64,000 bases of DNA, taken from contig NZ_CP027706.1 of NCBI RefSeq assembly GCF_003850565.1, positions 5,084,001-5,148,000 of the forward strand, written 5' to 3'. This document shows, one piece after another, positions 1-9,721 of this stretch. Position 1 is the stretch's first letter. Each line of letters begins with the position of its first letter. The position numbers were made by a program, and so were the translations under genes. The notes beneath the pieces are model-generated. The model was not told where the DNA came from. It searched no databases and saw only the letters and a list, made by a program, of their open reading frames with translations. The DNA is from Pseudomonas sessilinigenes. GTDB taxonomy: Bacteria > Pseudomonadota > Gammaproteobacteria > Pseudomonadales > Pseudomonadaceae.

Positions 1-96
1 CCGCGGGTGGCGAAGGTCGCTACGGCAGCCAAGCCCGACCATGACCTGCTGTTGTTCATGTTCGGCATGAGCCAGGGCTTGAAGCCCCAGAGTTGA
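1..96 (+). CDS. C-terminal end of an unidentified protein (partial)
   Basis: Thirty-one codons in frame from the first base to a TGA, ending in the residues LFMFGMSQGLKPQS. The codon use is the GC-rich third-position style of the neighbours, and a strong terminator follows 17 bases after the stop, so this is very probably the real end of a gene that starts outside the window. The fragment is too short for me to name the family. Confidence 0.6.
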   Translation, partial: PRVAKVATAAKPDHDLLLFMFGMSQGLKPQS

Positions 97-113
97 AGAT
101 TCTCCTGCCAGAC

Positions 114-140
114 AAAGGCCTCGCATCGCGAGGCCTTTTT
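114..140. terminator. Bidirectional intrinsic terminator
   Basis: An 11-bp perfect stem (AAAGGCCTCGC / GCGAGGCCTTT) with a 3-base loop ATC and a T run on the + strand and an A run before it. It sits between two convergent genes, the partial plus-strand gene and the DUF1513 gene on the minus strand, and can stop both. Confidence 0.9.
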
Positions 141-151
141 ATTTCAGGTCT

Positions 152-1252
152 TCAAGCCAGGTGCAGATGGTTGTCCCAGAGCCCAGCGGGCAGGTCCAGG
201 GGCTTGGCCGTTATCTGTGCCTGGCGGCAGTCGTAGAAGCGGCAGCGGCCCTGGCCTGAGGTCACGACGAAGCCATCGGCAACGGCACCGACCCCTGCGC
301 AGTCAGGCAACGGGGCATCGACCCGCAGGGTTCCGGTGTCCAGGTCCCAGATGAAGAAGCGGTTGCCTCGGGGGGCAGTCAAGGCCACCAGCCGCAGTTC
401 GCTGTGTACGGCGACGCTGGCGGTGTAGTGCCCCATGGCCTGCAACTGCTGTTCGGCCACCGGGAACGCGGCGAAGGGCTGGCCAGGACGCTTGATTGCC
501 AGCAGTTCGGAGGGTTCGTGGGCGGCGCCCATGAACTGTTGTCCGGTGACGATGGTGCCGTCGCTGGCGATGCCCATGTGACGCACGCTGTTCATCTGCT
601 GGGCCAGGGTTTCCTTGCTCAGCAGGGTGCCGTCACGTTGCATCAGCACCAGGCTCGGTTCCATGGCGTCGAGATTCATCTCTACCCGGCTTTCGGCTTC
701 GGTGCGGATGCCGCCGTTGGCGACCACCAGGGTTTCCCCGTCGGGCATCCACGACACCTGGTGCGGGCCAATGCCATGGGTGGAGAGTTCGCCGCTGTGT
801 ACCAGGCGTTCGCCTTCGAAGCGGTAGACGCCCAGCAGGCCCCGGCCCGGATCACGAGTGTCGTTCTCGGTGGCATACAGCCATTCGCCATCCTTGTGGA
901 TCACCGCATGCCCGTAGAAATGCCGGTCGGGCTGCGAGGCCACGACTTGCAGCAACTTGCCGTCGCGCAGATCGATCAGGTAGCTCTCGGTACCCGGGCG
1001 CCTGGCCACGAACAGCGCGATAGGCAGTCGTGGGTGGTTGATGATGTCATGGCAACGTTGGCCGACCTGGGTGGCAAACACCTGTTTACCGTCCAGTTGA
1101 TAACCGACGGCGTAATGCTTGCCGTCGCCGTCATCCCTGGCCGAAAGCAGCAAGGGTTGCTTGCCCTTTTGCTTGAACAGCGTCCAGCCGCCCAAGGTCA
1201 CCGCACTGAGCAGCAGGCTGCCCAGTGCCAAAGCCTGACGTCGCAGCATCAT
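152..1252 (-). CDS. DUF1513 domain protein, Tat-exported
   Basis: A 366-residue protein whose N-terminus MMLRRQALALGSLLLSAV has a twin-arginine pair followed by a hydrophobic stretch, suggesting Tat export to the periplasm. The rest has recurring beta-rich blocks ending in short aspartate/glycine turns, in keeping with the propeller-like DUF1513 family. The start overlaps the stop of the upstream imelysin gene as TGATG, which implies translational coupling. It is the last gene of an imelysin / di-haem locus of the kind found next to icmP in pseudomonads, which points to a role in iron handling at the cell envelope; the biochemical activity is not known to me. Confidence 0.8.
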   Translation of the reverse strand: MMLRRQALALGSLLLSAVTLGGWTLFKQKGKQPLLLSARDDGDGKHYAVGYQLDGKQVFATQVGQRCHDIINHPRLPIALFVARRPGTESYLIDLRDGKLLQVVASQPDRHFYGHAVIHKDGEWLYATENDTRDPGRGLLGVYRFEGERLVHSGELSTHGIGPHQVSWMPDGETLVVANGGIRTEAESRVEMNLDAMEPSLVLMQRDGTLLSKETLAQQMNSVRHMGIASDGTIVTGQQFMGAAHEPSELLAIKRPGQPFAAFPVAEQQLQAMGHYTASVAVHSELRLVALTAPRGNRFFIWDLDTGTLRVDAPLPDCAGVGAVADGFVVTSGQGRCRFYDCRQAQITAKPLDLPAGLWDNHLHLA

Positions 1253-2316
1253 CAGTCACCGTCGTTGGCGTTGAAGCCCAGTTGGATGCCCAGCGCCTTG
1301 GCCAACTCGCCTTCGTGCAGGCGATGAACCACGTTGAGGCTGTCATACAGGTCGTTGAGCTGTTGGCGTCCAGCGTCGTCGCCGAGCATCTCGGTCAACG
1401 AGCGCTGGGTGCTGGCGAAGAGTTTCAAGGACGCGGCATAGGCAGCGTCGATCTTGTCGGCCAGGGGTTTCTGTTCGGCCGGCAGGAGACCACGCAGGCC
1501 CTTGTTGTCGACCCCGGACCAGACGGTCTGGGCGGCGCTGAGGCTGGCTTCCAGGCCTTGCAGCGACGATTGGCTGCGCCAGGCGTCGGCCTGGAACGGC
1601 TGTGGGATGCCCTTGGTCTGGCGACCCATCGGGGTGCCGAGCTTTTTCTTCAGGGTATCCAGGGCCGTGACTTGTACGCGCAGCAGGTCGGCGATGGCCT
1701 CATGGGAGTCGGCATAGCGCTGGTTGGGGAACTTGCTCATCTGCGCCAGCATGCCGTCGTTGGTATTCCAGCTCGAGAGGATTTCCTCGGCCAGGAGTTT
1801 CTGGCGCTCGCCAATGGCGGTCAGCAATGGGCAGTAGCGGGCTTTCTGCGCGCTGTCCGCCATGTCGATCTTGCTGTCGAAGAGAATGTATTCGTAGGCC
1901 GACAGTCCCTGGACCACGACACTGGACTTGCTCAGGGCCGCAGCATCGATCTGGGGTGTGGTGCTGACCAGTTGCTCTACCTGGCGACCCACCAGGTTCT
2001 TCTTGTCCGGCCAGAACTGTACCTGCCATGAGCGGTTGCCCTCGGCCAGAGGGCCGATCAACAGCGGTTGCAGCTCGGCCCAGGCCTTTTGTGCATGAAG
2101 GAAGTCGGCACGGGCGGTCTCCAGGGTTTCCTTGCCTTCACAGAAGGCCAGGGCGCTGATGGCCAGTTGGCGATCGGCCTCGACCCAGCGGCTATAGGTC
2201 GGCAGGATCACCTGCTTGGCGATCGCTGCGGAGGTCACGGCTTGTGGGTCCTGGGGCGAGCAGGCGCCCAGGGCAAGTGCGGCAAGGCTGGTGAAGAGCA
2301 GTTTGGGGCGGAACAT
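1252..2316 (-). CDS. Imelysin-family (M75) lipoprotein, second copy
   Basis: A 354-residue protein with a lipoprotein signal: hydrophobic run then ALGAC, putting the lipidated cysteine at residue 19. The body is helical and matches the imelysin (peptidase M75 / insulin-cleaving metalloprotease) family. The family signature GxHxxE appears as GLSAYE, so glycine and glutamate are kept but the histidine is serine. It lies 43 bases downstream of the di-haem oxidoreductase gene and is coupled to the DUF1513 gene. Inference: an envelope iron-related binding protein rather than a protease. Confidence 0.85.
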   Translation of the reverse strand: MFRPKLLFTSLAALALGACSPQDPQAVTSAAIAKQVILPTYSRWVEADRQLAISALAFCEGKETLETARADFLHAQKAWAELQPLLIGPLAEGNRSWQVQFWPDKKNLVGRQVEQLVSTTPQIDAAALSKSSVVVQGLSAYEYILFDSKIDMADSAQKARYCPLLTAIGERQKLLAEEILSSWNTNDGMLAQMSKFPNQRYADSHEAIADLLRVQVTALDTLKKKLGTPMGRQTKGIPQPFQADAWRSQSSLQGLEASLSAAQTVWSGVDNKGLRGLLPAEQKPLADKIDAAYAASLKLFASTQRSLTEMLGDDAGRQQLNDLYDSLNVVHRLHEGELAKALGIQLGFNANDGD

Positions 2317-2359
2317 GTTCGGGCTCCCTTTATTGTGGAGAAAGCATATGAGTCGAGCG

Positions 2360-3781
2360 TTATAAGGAATTCAGGAATGCCAGCAACGCAGCGCGCTGCT
2401 CGGCATTGAAAGCAAGGACCTGCTGTTTCGCGCCTTCGGCTTCGCCGCCATGCCAGAGCACGGCCTCCATCAGGTTGCGGGCGCGGCCGTCATGCAGGAA
2501 CTGGGTATGACCGCTGACGGTCTCGGTCAGGCCGATTCCCCACAGCGGCGCGGTGCGCCAGTCGCGGCCACTGGCCTTGAACTCGGTGCGCTGGTCCGCC
2601 AGGCCCTCGCCCATGTCATGCAGCAGCAGGTCGCTGTAGGGGCGGATCACCTGGTTGGCCAGCTCAGGTTCCGCAGCGTCGGCCTTGGTCGTGAAGCTTG
2701 GGGTATGGCAGGACTGGCAACCGGCCTGGAAGAACAGGTTCTTGCCGGCCAGGACCTGGGGTGAGTCGATATCGCGGCGTACGGGTACCGCCAGGTTACG
2801 GGTATAGAACAGCACCAGGCGCAGGATGTTGTCGCTGACTTCCGGCTCGCCGTCCGGGCCATTGCCGTTGGGCGCCCGCTTGCAGTCGGTTTGTGCGTCG
2901 GTGCAGTCATCGAAGGGTCTCAGGCTGGTCGTCAGGCCCATATCACCAGAAAACGCGTGAACGTTTTGTTGATTGAGGCTCGGTTGCCCGGCTTTCCAGC
3001 CAAATCGCCCGAGTACGGTCTTTTGCAGGGCATCGTCCCAGACCCAGTTGGGGCGACCGGCAATGGCGTTTTTGCTCACCGGCCTGGCATTGGCCAGGAT
3101 TGCCTCTTCGGGAATGGCTTCGAGCAGCCCCAGGCCAATCATGGGGGGCGCGACCCGGGCCGAGAAGCGGGTGTCCGGGTGCATCGGTCCGTAGCCCAGG
3201 TCGGTGATCTGCAGGTTGGGTTTGCGCAGCTCCACCAGGGTGCCGTCCTGGAAGCGTACCGGCACGGGCTCGTAGCCCACGCGCACCCGGCCTTCCGGGG
3301 CGACTCCGGGGATGGCCATGTCCTGCAACTGGCCGCCATAGACCGGCTCCGGAACGATGCCGGCCTGTTCGATGAGCCTGGCATAGGCGGGCTCATCGGG
3401 GATCGACAGGCGTACCAGCATCGACACCGCATTGAGTGCATCCGGTGTTGGCGGGTGGCCTCGACCGTCCTTGATGTGGCAGTTCTGGCAGGCATTGGTA
3501 TTGAACAGCGGGCCAAGACCGTCACGAGCCGTGGTGGTGGAAGGGGCGATGACCCAGGGGTTGCGGAAGAAACTGTTGCCGACGCTGAAGTCCAGGCGCC
3601 GGGTCGGCGGCAGGTTGGCCGACGGCATGGAGAAGGCATTGCGATCGCCCTGGTTGACCGTCGTCGCGCCACCGGCGCGGGCTTCTCCAGGTTCGGCCCC
3701 GGTGAAGCGCGGTGCGTCATCGCAGGCACTCAGGCACAAGGCCATGAGTAGAGCGGACCAGCGAAGCAGCAACGAGGGCAT
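2360..3781 (-). CDS. Di-haem oxidoreductase lipoprotein (COG3488 type)
   Basis: A 473-residue protein with two c-type haem sites, NACQNCH in the first third and AGCQSCH in the last third, the arrangement of the di-haem oxidoreductase (thiol oxidoreductase-like) family. The N-terminus MPSLLLRWSALLMALCLSAC is a lipoprotein signal with the lipid cysteine at residue 20. I chose this ATG, preceded by AGGA at a good distance, over a TTG twelve codons upstream that has no ribosome site. Between two imelysin genes, so probably an electron-transfer partner in periplasmic iron acquisition; the substrate is unknown. Confidence 0.85.
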   Translation of the reverse strand: MPSLLLRWSALLMALCLSACDDAPRFTGAEPGEARAGGATTVNQGDRNAFSMPSANLPPTRRLDFSVGNSFFRNPWVIAPSTTTARDGLGPLFNTNACQNCHIKDGRGHPPTPDALNAVSMLVRLSIPDEPAYARLIEQAGIVPEPVYGGQLQDMAIPGVAPEGRVRVGYEPVPVRFQDGTLVELRKPNLQITDLGYGPMHPDTRFSARVAPPMIGLGLLEAIPEEAILANARPVSKNAIAGRPNWVWDDALQKTVLGRFGWKAGQPSLNQQNVHAFSGDMGLTTSLRPFDDCTDAQTDCKRAPNGNGPDGEPEVSDNILRLVLFYTRNLAVPVRRDIDSPQVLAGKNLFFQAGCQSCHTPSFTTKADAAEPELANQVIRPYSDLLLHDMGEGLADQRTEFKASGRDWRTAPLWGIGLTETVSGHTQFLHDGRARNLMEAVLWHGGEAEGAKQQVLAFNAEQRAALLAFLNSL

Positions 3782-3926
3782 CGGATATCCTGCAAGACGA
3801 GCAAAACAAGGGCGCAAAGTCTAACAGGGCAGCTTGGATTGAATAAGAGGAATTATCGTTTGGTTTGACCCAGGACAAGCTTGCTGGAACACCGCGCAGG
3901 TTGCACCAGTGGCTGCGACGGGAACG

Positions 3927-3954
3927 AAAAAGGCGACCCGCGGGTCGCCTTTTT
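3927..3954. terminator. Intrinsic terminator after icmP
   Basis: A perfect 28-bp palindrome, AAAAAGGCGACCCG followed by its reverse complement, with T runs on both strands. It lies 18 bases downstream of the icmP stop and before the di-haem gene, so the first gene of the locus is at least partly separated from the other three. Confidence 0.85.
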
Positions 3955-3971
3955 ACCGGGTGCAATGCTGA

Positions 3972-5312
<1,341 letters not shown>

Positions 5313-5367
5313 GGCGAACATCCTGCTTCGAGAGGGAGTGGACGGCGCGGGGTGCGCAAAAACTGCG

Positions 5368-5394
5368 ACATAATGCGAAAGATTTGCATTATGT
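5368..5394. promoter_or_regulatory. Inverted repeat, candidate Fur box of icmP
   Basis: Nine-base perfect arms, ACATAATGC and GCATTATGT, flank the core GAAAGATTT. Read in the 7-1-7 Fur model, the central TGCGAAA-G-ATTTGCA matches 10 of 14 consensus positions. It lies 56-82 bases upstream of the icmP start, where a repressor would overlap the promoter. The inverted repeat is seen directly; assignment to Fur is inference. Confidence 0.5.
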
Positions 5395-5471
5395 GTAAAG
5401 GGTGGTGCCTGTAATTATTTCTTTCCCGGCAAGGCCTTGCGCAAGGCGCAAAGCCCCGCGCCACAGTGCTT

Positions 5472-7523
5472 TCAGAGGATCGCTGCGTTGCTGCGCTGGG
5501 CCTGCTTGAGGTAGGCCCCGAGCTCCCGTGCCGAGAGTGGTTTGCTGTAGTGATAGCCCTGACCTTCGTGGCAGCCCTCGCTGATGATGTAGGCCTCCTG
5601 CTCGGCTGTCTCCACGCCTTCGGCGATCACCTGCATGCCCAGGCTCTTACCCAGCTGGATGATCGCGCGCACGATGGTCGCATCGTCATCGTCCTCCAGC
5701 AGGTCCTGGACGAAGCTCTTGTCGATCTTGATCTTGTCCAGGGGCAGGCTCTTGAGGTAGCTGAGGGACGAATAGCCGGTGCCGAAGTCGTCGATGGCGA
5801 TCAGCGCTCCGGAGCGACGCAGGCTCAGCAGATGCTGGGCGGCGGTGCTGATGTCTTCCATCAGGCCGGTTTCGGTCACCTCCAGCTCCAGGCTACGTGG
5901 CGGCAGGCGATAGATCTGTAGCAGGTTGTTGACCACCCGTGGCAGTTCGGCGTGGTGCAACTGCACGGTGGACAGGTTGACCGCCATGCGCAGGTCACTG
6001 AAGCCCATGTCGTGCCATTCCCGCAGTTGGCGGCAGGCCTGGTCCAGTACCCATTCGCCGATAGCGATGATGGTGCCGTTCTGCTCGGCCAGCGGGATGA
6101 ACAGGTCCGGTGGCACCAGGCCGTGGTCCGGATGCTGCCAGCGCAGCAGTGCCTCGACCCCCACCACTCGATGGTCGCGATAGCTGATCTGCGGCTGGTA
6201 CACCAGGAAGAACTGTTCCCGGGCCAGGGCTTCGCGCAGGTCTTTCTCCAGCTCCCGGCGGCGCCGCATCTCGCTGTCGACGCTGGCGATGTAGAACTGA
6301 TAGCGATTGCGCGAGCGGCTCTTGGCCAGGGTCATGGTCTGCTCGGCTTTTTGCAGGAGCTTCTCGGTGCTGTCGCCATCTTCCGGGAACAGGGTGATGC
6401 CGATGGTGGCACGCAGGCGAATCTCCTGTTGGTCCAGGGCGAACGCCGCCTCCAGGTCGTCGAGGATGCTCTGCGCCAGCTCGGCGGCTTCGTAGGGCTG
6501 TTCGATGTCGGCCTGGACCAGGGCGAACTGATCGCCACCCAGGCGGGCCAGGGCTCCGAGGCGGCCGCTATGGCCACGCAGGCGATCGGCCAGGGCCAGC
6601 AACAACTGGTCGCCGGTCTGGTAGCTGAATTGCTCGTTCACGCCCTTGAAGTCATCCAGGCCGACGCACAGTACCGCGACCCGACGTTGCAGGCGCCCGG
6701 CATCCACCAGGATCTTGTCCAGTTGCTGCTGCAGTTGCTGGCGGTTGGGCAGGCCGGTAAGGAAGTCGTACTGGGCCATGCGCAGCAGGCTGTTCTCCGC
6801 TTCATGGCGCAGGTGGGTATTGCGCTCGATGGAGGCCAGCAACTGGTTGGCGGTGTTGATCCAGATCCCCAGCTCATTGCGTTCGTGGCCCTTGAGCAGG
6901 GGCAGTTGGTGTTCGCTGGGGCGATCGGGGTTGATGGTGGTCAGGTGCTCGATGATCCGCGACAGCGGCTTGGTCAGCAGCCAGTGATAGACCAGGTACA
7001 GCACCAGGCCCATGGCCAGGGCGCGCAGGACCCCGGAGACGAAAATGATCACCGAGCTGACGATGAAGTCCTGGCCATAGGTGGCGGTGTCCAGGGTGAT
7101 GCTCAGGTCGCCGTAATACTCGCTATAGGGGCCGCGTCCCACCAGTTGCGTGGTGAAGGTCCGCTCCTGGCCGAGGATCAGGTCGGTCAGCCAGCGGCTG
7201 GAGGACTTCTGCAGGTCGCGGGATTTTTCCGCGAGCATGGTTTCGTTGGGGTGGCCGATAGAGGCCATGCGCACGGCATCGTCCTGGAACAGGCCTTCGA
7301 TCACTTGCATCCCCATCTCCCGATCCAGGCTGTAGACCGCCTGGGTCGATGGGTCGCGAAACATGTCGAGTATGCGCTGGGCGTCGTTGGCTACCGCCTG
7401 CCGAGTCTTATAGGCATCGAAGACGATCTGGGCGCAGCTCAGGACCACGCCTACTATGAGTGCCGACAGCAGCACAACGCGGAGCAACTTCACCGACAAG
7501 CTGTTTTTGAGTTCCAGCTTCAA
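5472..7523 (-). CDS. bifA: Cyclic-di-GMP phosphodiesterase BifA (degenerate GGDEF + EAL)
   Basis: A 683-residue inner-membrane protein: membrane segment at about 13-35, periplasmic region, second membrane segment at about 154-183, a GGDEF domain, then an EAL domain. The GGDEF signature is GGDQF (329-333), so cyclase activity is unlikely. The EAL domain is intact: EAL at 457-459, ETGLM, DDFGTGYSS and EGVE. GGDQF-EAL plus location beside sodB and icmP are the features of BifA, which lowers c-di-GMP and affects biofilm and swarming. Start is TTG with AAGGA upstream. Confidence 0.88.
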   Translation of the reverse strand: MKLELKNSLSVKLLRVVLLSALIVGVVLSCAQIVFDAYKTRQAVANDAQRILDMFRDPSTQAVYSLDREMGMQVIEGLFQDDAVRMASIGHPNETMLAEKSRDLQKSSSRWLTDLILGQERTFTTQLVGRGPYSEYYGDLSITLDTATYGQDFIVSSVIIFVSGVLRALAMGLVLYLVYHWLLTKPLSRIIEHLTTINPDRPSEHQLPLLKGHERNELGIWINTANQLLASIERNTHLRHEAENSLLRMAQYDFLTGLPNRQQLQQQLDKILVDAGRLQRRVAVLCVGLDDFKGVNEQFSYQTGDQLLLALADRLRGHSGRLGALARLGGDQFALVQADIEQPYEAAELAQSILDDLEAAFALDQQEIRLRATIGITLFPEDGDSTEKLLQKAEQTMTLAKSRSRNRYQFYIASVDSEMRRRRELEKDLREALAREQFFLVYQPQISYRDHRVVGVEALLRWQHPDHGLVPPDLFIPLAEQNGTIIAIGEWVLDQACRQLREWHDMGFSDLRMAVNLSTVQLHHAELPRVVNNLLQIYRLPPRSLELEVTETGLMEDISTAAQHLLSLRRSGALIAIDDFGTGYSSLSYLKSLPLDKIKIDKSFVQDLLEDDDDATIVRAIIQLGKSLGMQVIAEGVETAEQEAYIISEGCHEGQGYHYSKPLSARELGAYLKQAQRSNAAIL

Positions 7524-7828
7524 AGGGCTATTCCTTGTTCCGTGCGCGTAGCGTCAAGTTGCCATGAGTATTGGCAATCCCGTGGTGGCCGTCAAAGTGA
7601 CATCTAATGCCGAGGACAGGACGTCTGCGGGCGAGGCCCGGGTGATCAGATTCAGGATTGCTCTAGCTGTGGATAGTGTGTCGGTAGCGACGCCTTGCAA
7701 CTTGAGGGGATGGCGTAGTTTTTTACCTGCGGTGAATCTTAGCGTCTGTATCCGACGCGACAAGATCCCAGGTTTATCGCAGGCAAAAAAAACCCGGCCA
7801 GGCCGGGTTTTTTGTACCGCGCGTAGCC
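7524..7828. other. Intergenic region bifA / sodB
   Basis: About 305 bases with no convincing gene. It holds the sodB terminator near its left end and, by position, the promoter region of bifA, which is read leftwards. I see no clear operator or RNA gene in the remainder. Confidence 0.5.
7785..7813. terminator. Intrinsic terminator after sodB
   Basis: Eight A, stem CCCGGCC, one-base loop, GGCCGGG and six T. It starts about 15 bases past the sodB stop and has U-tracts in both directions, so it can also end transcripts from the other strand. Confidence 0.9.
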
Positions 7829-8425
7829 TTAGGCGACGAAATTCTTGCCTTCGAACTGCTCGGCCACGAATTTCCAGTTCACCAGGTTCCAGAACGCTTC
7901 GACGTACTTAGGACGCACGTTGCGGTAGTCGATGTAGTAGGCGTGTTCCCAGACGTCGCAGGTCAGCAGTGGAGTGTCGCCGCTGGTCAGGGGGTTGCCG
8001 GCACCGATGGTGCTGGCCAGGGCCAGGGAGCCGTCGGCCTTCTTCACCAGCCAGCCCCAGCCGGAACCGAAGGTGCCAACCGAAGTCTTGGTGAATTCTT
8101 CTTTGAACTTGTCGAACGAGCCGAACGCTGCGTTGATGGCATCAGCCAGAGCGCCGGTAGGCTGGCCGCCAGCGTTTGGCGCCAGGCAGTTCCAGTAGAA
8201 AGTGTGGTTCCAGACCTGGGCTGCGTTGTTGAAGATGCCGCCCGAAGAAGTCTTGACGATCTCTTCCAGGGTCTTGCCTTCGAACTCGGTGCCTGGCACC
8301 AGGTTGTTCAGGTTCACGACATAGGTGTTGTGGTGTTTGTCGTGGTGATATTCCAGGGTTTCCTTGGAAATGTGCGGCTGCAGGGCATCGTGTGCGTAGG
8401 GCAGCGGCGGCAATTCGAAAGCCAT
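7829..8425 (-). CDS. sodB: Superoxide dismutase [Fe]
   Basis: A 198-residue Fe/Mn superoxide dismutase converting superoxide to peroxide and oxygen in the cytoplasm. Visible family features: [10 protein letters not shown] in the N-terminal helices, [12 protein letters not shown], the glycine-rich GSGWGWLV and the C-terminal [13 protein letters not shown] containing two metal ligands. The pattern around these sites is that of iron enzymes. The ATG has GGAG ten bases upstream; sixteen upstream in-frame codons lack such a site. Placement beside bifA and argO is the order I recall for PA4366. Confidence 0.95.
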   Translation of the reverse strand: MAFELPPLPYAHDALQPHISKETLEYHHDKHHNTYVVNLNNLVPGTEFEGKTLEEIVKTSSGGIFNNAAQVWNHTFYWNCLAPNAGGQPTGALADAINAAFGSFDKFKEEFTKTSVGTFGSGWGWLVKKADGSLALASTIGAGNPLTSGDTPLLTCDVWEHAYYIDYRNVRPKYVEAFWNLVNWKFVAEQFEGKNFVA

Positions 8426-8601
8426 GGTGATTCTCCTAATCAGGTCTGTTGCGGTGAGCGCAAGGCCGATCACGGGCGGCCGGACAAGCGCCGGGGAGTT
8501 TGTACTCCTTGCGGCGCAAGCTTCGGATCATAGCACCGGGGGTGCTGCTTAACCACGCAACAACTGTGTGGAATAGAGGTTCCAGAGCCTTTTGGAATAA
8601 G

Positions 8602-9204
8602 TCATGCAGCACTGATCAACTGGAACGCGACGCTGAACATCATCACGGCTACCAGCAGGTCCAGAACCCTCCAGGTTCCAGGGCGGGCCAGCCATGGAGC
8701 GAGCCATGCAGCCCCCAGGGCCAGGGTGAAGAACCACAGCAGCGAAGCGCTGGCCGCCCCCACCACATAGGCCCCAGGCTCTGTCTGTTGCGCCCCCAGC
8801 GAGCCGATCAGCAGTACCGTGTCCAGGTATACGTGGGGGTTGAGCAGGGTCACCGCCAGGGCACTGAGCATCACCGCTCGCAGCGAGCGCACGGTCTGTC
8901 CATCGCCTTGCTCGAGGCTTTGCTTCGAACAGGCCCGGCGCAAGGCCTGGGCGCCGTACCAGATCAGGAAGGCCGCGCCGCCCCAGCGCGCCACTGCCAG
9001 CAGCGTCGGGCTCTGGGTGAGCACGGTGGCCAGGCCGAAGACCCCGGCAGCCACCAGCAACGCATCGCAGGTGACACACAGCGCGGCCACCGGCAGGTGG
9101 TGTTCGCGGCGCAGGCTCTGGGCCAGGACGAAAGCGTTCTGGGTGCCGATGGCCATGATCAGGCCTGCGGCCACCAGCAGGCCGTTTACATAGCTTTGCC
9201 ACAT
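8602..9204 (-). CDS. argO: LysE/ArgO-family basic amino acid exporter
   Basis: A 200-residue inner-membrane protein with about six hydrophobic segments and the LysE family opening MAIGTQNAFVLAQSLRREHH, which exports arginine or lysine. It begins two bases after the stop of an ACT-domain gene, and the divergent next gene encodes the ArgP-type regulator that controls argO in other bacteria. The chosen ATG has GGAG about ten bases upstream; longer readings would place the signal sequence far from the N-terminus. Confidence 0.85.
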   Translation of the reverse strand: MWQSYVNGLLVAAGLIMAIGTQNAFVLAQSLRREHHLPVAALCVTCDALLVAAGVFGLATVLTQSPTLLAVARWGGAAFLIWYGAQALRRACSKQSLEQGDGQTVRSLRAVMLSALAVTLLNPHVYLDTVLLIGSLGAQQTEPGAYVVGAASASLLWFFTLALGAAWLAPWLARPGTWRVLDLLVAVMMFSVAFQLISAA

Positions 9205-9206
9205 GA

Positions 9207-9611
9207 TCAGTGCTCCTCGCCGGCTGCCAGTCGTTGCAATACCTGCATGGCTTTCTGGGCATCGGCCAGGCCAACGAACAGGTGATCGTGGTAGTAGCCG
9301 GCAATCACGTTGCAACTGATCCCGGCCTGGCCCAAGGCACCGGCAAAGGCGGCGGTCAGGCCCACGGCTTGCAACGCCGAGTGCACCTGGAGGGTGATCC
9401 AGGCCGCCACGTAGTCGAAGCCCAGGCCGAGGCGTTCAGCCTGCTGGCGCTGGAGGATCACCGTCAGGCCCTCGCGTTCGTGAAAGCTGCCCAGCACCTC
9501 GCAATCCTGCAACAGGCTGCGATCGGTGATGGAGCAGAACACGTACTCACCGTCGTTGAGCTGCGGGCTCATGCTGCGCAGCAGGGTTGTGAGGGAAGTT
9601 TCACCGGTCAT
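9207..9611 (-). CDS. ACT-domain protein
   Basis: A 134-residue soluble protein that resembles stand-alone ACT-domain proteins (two tandem ACT-like halves: a ligand-binding fold that usually senses amino acids). The second half ends with GISCNVIAGYYHDHLFVG, the typical ACT beta-alpha-beta ending. It is transcribed with argO, with only two bases between them, opposite argP. Inference: it may sense or buffer a basic amino acid for the exporter. Start chosen at the ATG with AAGGA upstream. Confidence 0.75.
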   Translation of the reverse strand: MTGETSLTTLLRSMSPQLNDGEYVFCSITDRSLLQDCEVLGSFHEREGLTVILQRQQAERLGLGFDYVAAWITLQVHSALQAVGLTAAFAGALGQAGISCNVIAGYYHDHLFVGLADAQKAMQVLQRLAAGEEH

Positions 9612-9721
9612 GAAGAAAGTCCTTGAGCGAAGAGGCGATACACACGCTTTGTGCTGGCTATTTTCCGGTGCCTGGCTGTATAAGAAAAACCAATAGTGCT
9701 GATCTCTCATTAGGAAAACTG

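Noticed and set aside
8495..8508. GGAGT-TTGT-ACTCC inverted repeat upstream of sodB as an operator
   Set aside because: Arms of only five bases in a GC-rich region are expected by chance, and no regulator fits.
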